Assembly: GCA_041907145.1 (NCBI GenBank)
Contig: JAYRHW010000098.1
Span: forward strand, 1 to 10,897
DNA length: 10,897 nt
Source of the DNA: JAFLCA01 sp041907145
Lineage (GTDB): Bacteria > Bdellovibrionota_C > UBA2361 > JAFLCA01
Direction of reading: 5' to 3'
In this document: positions 1 through 6,152 of the stretch, piece after piece
Layout: each line of letters opens with the position of its first letter
Position numbering within the stretch: position 1 is the stretch's first letter
Notes under the pieces: model-generated
Told to the model about the DNA's origin: nothing
Databases searched by the model: none
The model's input: only the letters and a program-made list of their open reading frames with translations
Made by a program: the position numbers and the translations under genes

Positions 1-1231
1 TACTGACAATCAGTCGCAATCTCCTCGTGTGGCCGTAGAGGAGCCTAAGTCCGATCCAGCGGTTTCATTTGATGCACCACCTGCAGTAGCGCTTGTTCCA
101 GCCTTTGAAGTCTTGCCTCAGCCTGTCCCGCGAATCGACATGCCGAAAGTCGGTCTCCCCGGCGATGAGTTTGCAAGCGCAGCACCAGCCCATAGTGACG
201 ATACTCCCACAATCTCTGCACCAACTGTCCCCGATAATATTCAGTCGCCCTTTGCGGTAACGTCTCCGCTAGTACTTAAGATGGAGATTCCCGTAGTTGC
301 GCCAGTTTCGCCCTCGGCTCCCGAGAGCACCTCGACGCCGGCGCTTGCTCTCGGAGATTTTGATTCATTTTTATCTGGCGGCGCACAGTCGACACCACAG
401 GTTGTAGCTCCGATCTCTGAAGCTCCGACCGGCAGCTTGGGGATCCTCGATTCATTTCTTGCGGGGGCTGCGTTACCTCAGCTGCCTTCTAAGCAAGTTT
501 CGGTCGCCCCGGCCGTAACAGCCGAACTGGGTTCCCTGGATTCCTTTTTCTATCATTCAAATTTACTTCCGGGAGTGACGGTCACGGAGAGCTTCGCTCC
601 CCTAAATCCTGAGGGTGCGGATACTGACGGAGCTTTAGGCACGCTCGACTCTCTCTTTGGAAACGCCTATCCCGCTGGCCTCCGTTCCGAACCGGGCTCA
701 CCTGATCTAAGCTTAGCTGCGGCAGCGGTCACGGCTTCATCGCCGGTAGATACGAGCCTTGGGTCGTATGACTCAATTTCTGCCGGTATCCGCCTCGAGC
801 AGGGGAGCTCATCAGCCGTCGTGCAAGCGGCCCCCGATAGCGATACGTCCCTCGGGAGCTTTGACTCGTTTTCTTTGGCGCTTCGCGGCAGAAACTACGC
901 CGGGCTCTCCAATTCGGGACTCGGCGCAGTCATAGCTGGTAATTCTGGAGCGCGTGAACTCGATAACTATATTGCCGATTCTCAGCCGGTAGCTCTGGGC
1001 TCTCTCGATTCGATTCCGACTGCAGAACGTCGACCGGAGCAGACCCAGGTTGCCAGCCTGACTGGAGACGGAGGGGTTGCGCTTGGCTCATTTGACTCAC
1101 TGTCATCTGGAGTGCTGCTGCGCCGAGGATCTCAGCCTATAGCCGACGCATCGAGTGACGATAGTTTACTTAGTCGCCGTCGTAACCTGTCGATGCAGCC
1201 CACCACCGTGGCTAGGGTCGACATAAAATAA
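1..1231 (+). CDS. Repeat-containing low-complexity protein, LGxxDS motifs, 5' partial
   Basis: The frame is open from base 2 to the TAA at 1229-1231, so the gene starts outside the window. The GTG at 29 has no ribosome binding site and is probably internal. I do not recognise the family. Counting from that GTG, residues 1-105 are rich in Pro, Ala, Val and Ser. Then come eight copies of a motif close to [AS]LG-S-[FLY]-DS-[FLI], with its Leu at residues 108, 137, 167, 203, 244, 275, 323 and 352, spaced 29-48 residues apart by unlike linkers. A degenerate ninth (DDSLLSRRR) lies near residue 377. Leu, Gly, Asp and Ser of the motif use different synonymous codons from copy to copy, so the copies are not recent duplications. 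No membrane span or enzyme motif is visible. A disordered scaffold with repeated docking motifs is an inference. The coding frame is secure; the function is unknown. Confidence 0.75.
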   Translation, partial: TDNQSQSPRVAVEEPKSDPAVSFDAPPAVALVPAFEVLPQPVPRIDMPKVGLPGDEFASAAPAHSDDTPTISAPTVPDNIQSPFAVTSPLVLKMEIPVVAPVSPSAPESTSTPALALGDFDSFLSGGAQSTPQVVAPISEAPTGSLGILDSFLAGAALPQLPSKQVSVAPAVTAELGSLDSFFYHSNLLPGVTVTESFAPLNPEGADTDGALGTLDSLFGNAYPAGLRSEPGSPDLSLAAAAVTASSPVDTSLGSYDSISAGIRLEQGSSSAVVQAAPDSDTSLGSFDSFSLALRGRNYAGLSNSGLGAVIAGNSGARELDNYIADSQPVALGSLDSIPTAERRPEQTQVASLTGDGGVALGSFDSLSSGVLLRRGSQPIADASSDDSLLSRRRNLSMQPTTVARVDIK

Positions 1232-1349
1232 ATTGCGATTAGAATTTCTGCGATGTACTTGCACTTGCGGGCATTCACCGCCCATGCGCTCGTGATTAGG
1301 AAAGGGAAGCGAGGTAATAGCAGTCAAAAAACCAAGTAAGCGGAAGAAA

Positions 1350-1381
1350 GGCCCCTGCAAGCTCCGCTGCTTGCAGGGGCC
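1350..1381 (-). terminator. Rho-independent terminator of the lipoprotein gene
   Basis: A perfect 13-bp inverted repeat, GGCCCCTGCAAGC, surrounds a 6-nt loop. Read on the minus strand it is followed by TTTCTT, the U-rich tail expected of an intrinsic terminator. On the plus strand the tail is ACATCC, so it mainly serves the minus-strand gene whose stop lies about 50 bp upstream. It could also block read-through from the convergent gene on the left. Confidence 0.85.
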
Positions 1382-1405
1382 ACATCCTTCTGGCAGGGCG
1401 TCCGC

Positions 1406-1425
1406 TGAGTTTGGGCCCAACCTCA
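1406..1425. repeat. 20-bp near-perfect palindrome in the lipoprotein 3' region
   Basis: TGAGTTTGGGCCCAACCTCA is self-complementary except for one pair (1410/1421) and has no spacer. It lies 7 bp past the lipoprotein stop codon and before the terminator hairpin. It could be a protein binding site or a second 3' RNA stem. Its left half recurs at 1915-1925. Confidence 0.5.
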
Positions 1426-1432
1426 ACTGACG

Positions 1433-1846
1433 TCACGGGTTCTGCCGGCGATGCGGGTAGAAGTCCACGTAGTCGTAGTTGTTGTTGGTGTTGTTGAGCC
1501 CGCCGCTGATGTGCTGATCGATGTCGGCGTTCACCTGCACCGGCCACAACTGCCCGTTGAAGCGGAACATGTTCGTGAAGGGCGTCGCCGTCTGGTTGAA
1601 GACCCACGCGTTCGGGTGGTTCTTCACGGAGATCGGGCCGGCCAACTGCACGTTCTCGCCGTTCTGATCCGCAGTCACCGCGTACTGAGTCTCAGTACCG
1701 AGGTTGACCGGGATCTTGCCGACTTCCGACTTCTTCAGATTCGGCGGCAACTGCTCACCGAGCTGGCTGACGCATCCACCGGCCATGGCCACCAACAGCA
1801 TTGCGCTGCCGATGACCGCACGCGAAAAGAGTTTCTTGGTACGCAT
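1433..1846 (-). CDS. Small Asn-rich likely lipoprotein, probably highly expressed
   Basis: A 137-residue protein of no family I recognise. Residues 1-24 form a signal peptide (MRTKK, then a hydrophobic stretch) ending in AGG before Cys25. This is a weak lipobox, so lipidation and anchoring in the envelope are likely but not certain. The mature part of about 113 residues has no Cys other than Cys25, is rich in Asn, Gln and Val, and has an Asn/Tyr cluster near the C-terminus. The start at 1846 is chosen because GGAGGT (1855-1860) sits 8 nt upstream; the frame opens further up to 1900, but without such a site. Codon use is strongly biased: nearly every Asn is AAC, every Tyr TAC, almost every Phe TTC and most Lys AAG, unlike the mixed use in neighbouring genes. 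This bias, the strong ribosome binding site and the strong terminator suggest an abundant envelope protein (inference). Confidence 0.8.
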   Translation of the reverse strand: MRTKKLFSRAVIGSAMLLVAMAGGCVSQLGEQLPPNLKKSEVGKIPVNLGTETQYAVTADQNGENVQLAGPISVKNHPNAWVFNQTATPFTNMFRFNGQLWPVQVNADIDQHISGGLNNTNNNYDYVDFYPHRRQNP

Positions 1847-1920
1847 TGCGCGATACCTCCGCTTTAGAACCTCAACCAAGCCCGACGAGAAGAGGACCAA
1901 AGCAACAGGGGGAATGAGTT

Positions 1921-1963
1921 TGGGCTTGTGTAAACGCGAAGTATCGCCGCTTACAGAAGCCCA
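1921..1963 (-). promoter_or_regulatory. Long RNA hairpin in the lipoprotein mRNA leader
   Basis: Read on the minus strand, the arms are TGGGCTT, TGTAAGC and GCGA, a TACT loop, then TCGC, GTTTACA and AAGCCCA. This gives 18 pairs with one C/C mismatch and one bulged G. One pair is G-U in the minus-strand RNA but would be A-C in a plus-strand RNA, so the structure fits the lipoprotein transcript. No U-run follows on either strand, so it is not an intrinsic terminator. It may be a stability element, a protein site or part of a riboswitch-like leader. No known riboswitch class is recognised. Confidence 0.6.
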
Positions 1964-1971
1964 CCCAAATT
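1960..1971 (-). repeat. 12-nt direct repeat AATTTGGGTGGG, copy 1
   Basis: An exact copy of the 12-mer at 2025-2036, same orientation, 65 nt apart. Its 3' four bases overlap the left arm of the leader hairpin, so protein or RNA binding here could compete with folding (inference). Confidence 0.55.
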
Positions 1972-2024
1972 CTCTTTGCTTAATGTCAGGCTGTGGAAAA
2001 CTAGTAAATCCTTACTGCTATTAC

Positions 2025-2036
2025 CCCACCCAAATT
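2025..2036 (-). repeat. 12-nt direct repeat AATTTGGGTGGG, copy 2
   Basis: Second exact copy, about 35 nt downstream of the predicted lipoprotein transcription start. The run of G after it is one base longer than in copy 1. Confidence 0.55.
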
Positions 2037-2076
2037 TTTCGAAGAGAACGATGTATCAGAATCCCCAAGGATCCCA

Positions 2077-2104
2077 ACTATATCAGCCCTCAATTCCAAA
2101 TCAA
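2077..2104 (-). promoter_or_regulatory. Candidate sigma-70-type promoter of the lipoprotein gene
   Basis: On the minus strand, TTGATT (2099-2104) and TATAGT (2077-2082) are separated by 16 nt. TGA stands directly before the -10 box, forming an extended -10 element. Transcription would start near 2070, giving a leader of about 220 nt before the ATG at 1846. This is the best match I see on this strand in the gap; a promoter closer to the gene cannot be excluded. Confidence 0.5.
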
Positions 2105-2133
2105 CTTTTTATTGTGGCTTAACTACTCGAAGT

Positions 2134-2142
2134 TGCTATATT
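2134..2142 (+). promoter_or_regulatory. Candidate extended -10 promoter of the acidic micro-protein gene
   Basis: TGCTATATT matches an extended -10 element (TGn plus TATATT, five of six consensus bases). A poor -35 candidate, TTGTGG (2112-2117), sits at a long 19-nt spacing. Start of transcription would be near 2149, about 110 nt before the ATG. CATAAT at 2182-2187 is a rival -10 box without a good -35 box. Confidence 0.35.
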
Positions 2143-2197
2143 TATTGGCTGGTTATCCACTCGGCCTAAATATCTTTGGCGCATAATCTGAGCGCTT

Positions 2198-2217
2198 GCC
2201 GAACTTCGGCTCGAAGT
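2198..2217 (+). repeat. Palindrome GCCGAACTTCGGC overlapping a second hairpin
   Basis: Bases 2198-2210 form a perfect 6-bp inverted repeat around one base. Bases 2203-2217 form another, ACTTCG and CGAAGT around GCT. The two share bases and cannot form together. They lie in the leader of the acidic micro-protein gene and could be an operator or alternative RNA folds. Confidence 0.4.
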
Positions 2218-2260
2218 AGATAAAGGAAGCAGGCATTAACCGGTATAGGAGTTGATTGAA

Positions 2261-2476
2261 ATGAGAATTGCAGCGTTAAAAGTTCTGCTCGCAATAGGCG
2301 TTATTTCCGTTTTTACGCTTACCTCGGCCAATTCTTGGGCGAGTCCGCTCGTTGGCGGTAGTCACCAGATCGGCGCCGAAGAGAAGGCGCCTGTTGCTGC
2401 TCCCTCGGACGATGAAAGTTCATCCGGTGATGAGGAGCCAAGCGGCGACGAGAGCGGTGAGTCGAGCGACGAATAG
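2261..2476 (+). CDS. Small secreted acidic Ser/Asp/Glu-tailed protein
   Basis: A 71-residue protein of no recognised family. The ATG at 2261 is preferred because AGGAG (2247-2251) lies 9 nt upstream; the in-frame TTG at 2252 directly abuts that site and is rejected as the start. Residues 1-27 look like a classical signal peptide: MRIAALK, a hydrophobic core, then SWA, a signal peptidase I type site, with cleavage likely after Ala27. The mature peptide of about 44 residues ends in a tail (47-71) of Ser, Asp, Glu and Gly with eleven acidic and no basic residues, built on short SGDE-like units. It should be disordered and strongly negative. Metal binding or an envelope-surface role is speculation. 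It lies divergent from the lipoprotein gene and is followed by a probable terminator. Confidence 0.65.
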   Translation: MRIAALKVLLAIGVISVFTLTSANSWASPLVGGSHQIGAEEKAPVAAPSDDESSSGDEEPSGDESGESSDE

Positions 2477-2505
2477 TTGTCCTCACGCGCCTGGGGGCAG
2501 GGTGT

Positions 2506-2536
2506 AAGCGAATCACCGAAGGTATTCGTTTTCTCT
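2506..2536 (+). terminator. Probable terminator after the acidic micro-protein gene
   Basis: CGAAT pairs with ATTCG and ACC with GGT around a GAA loop, with one bulged C; three weaker A-U/G-U pairs can extend the base. TTTTCTCT follows. The stem is modest, but its place 30 bp past the stop codon and before dnaE fits an intrinsic terminator. Confidence 0.5.
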
Positions 2537-2558
2537 CCCTGGCTTTATAGTTTTGTCA

Positions 2559-2564
2559 TATAGT
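2559..2564 (+). promoter_or_regulatory. Weak candidate -10 box upstream of dnaE
   Basis: TATAGT lies about 85 bp before the dnaE start and downstream of the probable terminator, where a promoter for the six-gene run is expected. No good -35 hexamer stands at 16-18 nt, so the assignment rests on position and a single box. Confidence 0.22.
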
Positions 2565-2648
2565 AACCTGTCGGGCGATTTTGGCTCTATTCGGCGTAGT
2601 CATATCTATGCTGCCCGCGTTTTCCCTTCTTGGTATCTCTGAGGTGCT

Positions 2649-5600
2649 GTGACTTCAGGTCAGTTCGTTCATTTGCATTTGCATACCCAGTACAGTTTGC
2701 TGGATGGAGCGAACAAAATTCCTGACGTTTTGGAGCAGGCTCACAAGCTTGGCCAACCAGCCATCGCCATGACCGACCACGGCAATCTGCACGGGGCAAT
2801 CGAATTTTATACGGAAGCAAAACGGATTGGTATCAAAGCCATAATCGGCTGTGAGTTATACGTCACTTCGGGATCCCGGCAGGATCGCCGAACTCGTAGT
2901 CAGGGCGGGGGCGGGACCTACCATCTCACGGCGCTCGCCAAGGACCTTGAAGGTTACCACAATCTTTGCCGGCTCGTGAGTCTCGCATATCGGGAAGGGT
3001 TCTACTTCAAGCCGCGCGTCGATCATGAGCTGCTCGAACGCTACAACCAGGGCCTCATTATCACCAGTGGTTGCTTGAATGGCGAGCTGGCTGGTTCCAC
3101 CGCAATTGAGGACGAGAAGGGGATAAAGTCAGTATTGGAGTTCTACGCCAAGACTTTCAAGGATCGCTTCTATCTCGAGGTTCAGCCGCACGCGATTCCG
3201 GAACAGAAAAAGCTCAATGAAGTATGCGCCCTTTACGCACAAAGCTACGGGCTGCCGATCGTTGCCACCACCGATTGCCACTATTCGAGCAAGGACGATC
3301 ACTACGCGCAGGAAGTTTTGATGTGCGTATCGACCGGAAAGCAGATTACAGATCCTGATCGCCTCCGCCATGAAGGCGTGGATCTGCACCTCAAGAGCTA
3401 TGACGAAATGATCGAGGGCTTTGCCGGTTGGAGGCCCGGAGAGGAGGCAGTCAAGAACGCAACCCTGATCTCCGATGTTTGTAACCTTAAGTTCGACTTC
3501 AATACCTACTACATGCCGCAGTTCAAGACCGAAGAGCCGATGCCGCTCATCGATCTTATGGCATCTAAGGCCCGCGAGGGACTTGAGCGGCGCTTGGAAC
3601 TGCTTCAAAAGACAGCCGGCTGGAATGCCGAGAAGACCAAAAGCTATCGTGATCGCCTCGAGCTGGAAATCAAGCTCATCGATAAGATGGGATTTGCCGG
3701 ATACTTCCTTGTGGTCGCCGACTTTATCGTATGGGCCAAAGAGCACGGAATTCCCGTCGGTCCGGGTCGCGGCAGTGTGGCGGGGTCGCTAGTCGCGTTC
3801 GCGATGCGCATCACCGAAGTGGATCCGCTACGACATAAGCTCCTGTTCGAAAGATTCCTCAATCCTGAGCGTATTTCGCTGCCGGATATTGACGTCGACT
3901 TCTGCATCTTTGGCCGCGACAAGGTCATTCAGTATGTGGTTGAGAAATACGGAAAGGATAAAGTCGCGCAAATTGCCACGTTCGGAACCCTCAAGGCGAA
4001 GGCTGCAATCAAGGACGTGGGCCGTGCGCTCGGCATGAGCTATGCGGAGACTGACCGAGTAGCCCAGCTCATTCCAGCACCTCGGCAGGGCTTTGATTAT
4101 TCCATCAGCGAAGCGTTGACGATGGAGAAGCGCCTGGCGGACTACGCCAAGGCCGAGGGTAAGGAGCTCATTACCTTGGCGATGAAGCTTGAGGGGCTTA
4201 CGAGGCATTCGTCGACACATGCCGCAGGAGTCGTTATTGGCGATCGCCCGCTCATCGACATGCTGCCTATGATGGTCGATAAGGACGGCAACGACGTCAC
4301 GCAGTACTCGATGACGTATGTAGAGAAAATTGGTCTCGTAAAGTTCGACTTTCTAGGTCTCAAGACGCTTACCGTTATCCACACTGCCTTGAAGATTATC
4401 AAGGAGAGCAGGGGGATCGAAATTAATCTCGAGACGCTGCCGCTTGAAGACGCCCGCACCCATACACTGCTGGCGGCGGGAAATACCACAGGAGTGTTTC
4501 AGCTTGAGTCCACCGGCATAACTGAGATGACGATGAGACTCAAACCTAATTGCTTCGACGATATCGTGGCAATCTTGGCGCTCTACCGTCCGGGTCCCCT
4601 GGATGCTGGGATGGTTGAGCACTATATCGAGCGCAAGCACGGACGAGAACCGGTGACCTATCTTCATCCGCTCATGAAGAACACACTTTCGGATACCTAC
4701 GGAATTATCCTGTACCAAGAGCAGATTATGCAGCTTGCGCGCGAACTGGCGGGATACTCGCTCGGCGAAGCCGATATTTTGCGCAAGGCCATGGGCAAGA
4801 AAAATCCTGAGGAGATGAAGAAGCAGCGCGAACGCTTCACCAAGGGTGCCTTGGAGAAGAAGATCGATAAGAAACTTATTACCGAAATTTTCGATCAAAT
4901 GGAGACTTTTGCGCGCTACGGCTTTAACCGTAGCCACTCAGCGGCCTACGCGCTGGTCTCCTTTCAGACAGCATACTTAAAGGCGCACTATCCCGTCGAG
5001 TTCATGGCGGCATTGATGTCGCATGAAATGGAGGATAGCGACAAGACGCTCAAGAATCTCAACGAGTGCCGCAAGCAGCATATCGAAGTCCTGCCACCGA
5101 CCATCAACGACAGTCTGGCGGGATTTTCAGTTCGAGACGGCAAGATTAGGTACGGGCTCTCGGCGGTCAACGGTATTGGTGATAAGGCAGTGGAGTCTAT
5201 CATTGCCGCTCGCGCTGAGGCCCCCTTCACCGATCTAGAGGACTTCGTGGCGCGCGTCGATCTCAAGGTCGTGAATCGCCGAGTCATTGAAAGCCTCATT
5301 AAGTGCGGAGCCATGGATTGCGGCGGAGTTTCGCGCCGAGAAATGATGGAGCGCGTCGAGGACGTCTTGCGCTTCGGACAAGCTTTGCAGCGAGACGAAA
5401 ATAGCAACCAGATCTCACTGTTTGGCGGTTCTGGCGCAGAAGCCAAGCCTCCGACCATCCCCAAGAAGAGTTCTAACCGTCCAGAGTGGCCGATTAACCA
5501 AAAATTGGCCTTTGAGCGCGAGGCGCTAGGGGCCTACATCTCCGGGCATCCGCTTGAAAAGTTCAAACGCGATCTGAAGCGCATGGGGCTCATTCATACC

Positions 5601-6134
5601 GTGGACGTGCGATCGCGAGGCCGCGCATCCGAGGTTCGTGTTGCCGGAGTCGTGACCGCTCTCAAGCTTAAAAATACCAAGAAGGGCGATCGTTATGCCA
5701 CCTTCGTGCTCGAAGACTACATGGGCACCATTGAGTCGATTGTCTGGCCTGATGTTTACAAAAATGCAGCGGCAATTCTCGCTGCCGATGATCCTGTAAT
5801 CTGCACGGGTCGCCCCGATGTTTCCGAAGAGCGCTGCACTCTCATTGTTAATAAACTCGAATCACTGACTGCCTTGCGCGACAAGAGCGCCACGCAGGGG
5901 GTGTTGGTATTGGGTGAGGGAGATAAACTCGAGGAGCGCTTGGATCCGTTGTTGAGTGTGCTGCGCCGCCACGAAGGAAAGTGCCCCATTAAGGTTAAAA
6001 TTGAAATAGATGGCGCAGAAGTATCGCTGGCTCTTAAGGATCGGATGCAGAGCACTGTCTCTGTAATCCCATCCGAGGCGTTGTGCGAAGAGGTGGAGCA
6101 GCTATTCGGGCGGCCAGTGCTGTCCTTTATGTAG
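2649..6134 (+). CDS. dnaE: DNA polymerase III alpha subunit DnaE
   Basis: Catalytic subunit of the replicative DNA polymerase, 1161 residues, the usual DnaE length. The start is GTG: an in-frame stop lies just upstream at 2640-2642, and GAGG (2641-2644) is close in front. The N-terminal PHP domain (about 6-270) opens with HLHLHT and keeps the nine usual metal ligands: His10, His12, Asp19, His44, Glu69, His92, Cys142, Asp209, His211. The polymerase core carries GPGRGS and PDIDVDF, with catalytic Asp415 and Asp417, and the third Asp in KFDFLG (Asp567). Helix-hairpin-helix repeats lie near 835-895. QISLF at 921-925 matches the internal sliding-clamp binding motif, an OB-fold spans about 995-1070, and a C-terminal domain closes the protein. 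It heads a run of six genes. Being DnaE rather than PolC is clear from domain order and the lack of an inserted exonuclease domain. Confidence 0.97.
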   Translation: MTSGQFVHLHLHTQYSLLDGANKIPDVLEQAHKLGQPAIAMTDHGNLHGAIEFYTEAKRIGIKAIIGCELYVTSGSRQDRRTRSQGGGGTYHLTALAKDLEGYHNLCRLVSLAYREGFYFKPRVDHELLERYNQGLIITSGCLNGELAGSTAIEDEKGIKSVLEFYAKTFKDRFYLEVQPHAIPEQKKLNEVCALYAQSYGLPIVATTDCHYSSKDDHYAQEVLMCVSTGKQITDPDRLRHEGVDLHLKSYDEMIEGFAGWRPGEEAVKNATLISDVCNLKFDFNTYYMPQFKTEEPMPLIDLMASKAREGLERRLELLQKTAGWNAEKTKSYRDRLELEIKLIDKMGFAGYFLVVADFIVWAKEHGIPVGPGRGSVAGSLVAFAMRITEVDPLRHKLLFERFLNPERISLPDIDVDFCIFGRDKVIQYVVEKYGKDKVAQIATFGTLKAKAAIKDVGRALGMSYAETDRVAQLIPAPRQGFDYSISEALTMEKRLADYAKAEGKELITLAMKLEGLTRHSSTHAAGVVIGDRPLIDMLPMMVDKDGNDVTQYSMTYVEKIGLVKFDFLGLKTLTVIHTALKIIKESRGIEINLETLPLEDARTHTLLAAGNTTGVFQLESTGITEMTMRLKPNCFDDIVAILALYRPGPLDAGMVEHYIERKHGREPVTYLHPLMKNTLSDTYGIILYQEQIMQLARELAGYSLGEADILRKAMGKKNPEEMKKQRERFTKGALEKKIDKKLITEIFDQMETFARYGFNRSHSAAYALVSFQTAYLKAHYPVEFMAALMSHEMEDSDKTLKNLNECRKQHIEVLPPTINDSLAGFSVRDGKIRYGLSAVNGIGDKAVESIIAARAEAPFTDLEDFVARVDLKVVNRRVIESLIKCGAMDCGGVSRREMMERVEDVLRFGQALQRDENSNQISLFGGSGAEAKPPTIPKKSSNRPEWPINQKLAFEREALGAYISGHPLEKFKRDLKRMGLIHTVDVRSRGRASEVRVAGVVTALKLKNTKKGDRYATFVLEDYMGTIESIVWPDVYKNAAAILAADDPVICTGRPDVSEERCTLIVNKLESLTALRDKSATQGVLVLGEGDKLEERLDPLLSVLRRHEGKCPIKVKIEIDGAEVSLALKDRMQSTVSVIPSEALCEEVEQLFGRPVLSFM

Positions 6135-6152
6135 GCTTGAGAGAATATCACA

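Larger units (their letters stand above)
1847..2260. other. Divergent intergenic region of 414 bp, AT-richer, with two leaders and promoters
   Basis: This gap separates the minus-strand lipoprotein gene from the plus-strand acidic micro-protein gene. The part from about 1980 to 2190 is visibly richer in A/T than the flanking genes. It holds candidate back-to-back promoters near 2077-2104 (minus) and 2134-2142 (plus), a long hairpin at 1921-1963, two copies of a 12-nt repeat, and a palindrome at 2198-2210. A plus-strand frame stays open through much of it, but I see no convincing gene there. Confidence 0.7.

Noticed and set aside
29..31. GTG as the true start of the LGxxDS repeat protein
   Set aside because: No ribosome binding site, and the frame is open to the window edge; the gene is more likely 5' partial.
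1451..1867. 138-codon plus-strand frame opposite the lipoprotein gene
   Set aside because: A shadow frame: long runs of Val come from the C-rich codon bias (AAC and similar) read in reverse. The minus strand has the signal peptide and ribosome binding site.
1921..1963. Leader hairpin as an intrinsic terminator or attenuator
   Set aside because: Neither strand has a U-run after the stem, and no leader peptide with repeated codons was seen.
1704..2186. 160-codon plus-strand frame across the lipoprotein 5' end and intergenic gap
   Set aside because: It runs antisense through the lipoprotein gene and then through AT-rich intergenic DNA holding the promoters and hairpin. The later ATG at 1914 has only 2 nt to its purine run, and the residues look random.
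2252..2254. TTG start for the acidic micro-protein
   Set aside because: It directly abuts the AGGAG site; the ATG at 2261 has the right 9-nt spacing and gives a normal signal peptide.
3129..3746. 205-codon minus-strand frame inside dnaE
   Set aside because: The plus strand here encodes conserved PHP and polymerase motifs; no ribosome binding site or domain supports the antisense frame.
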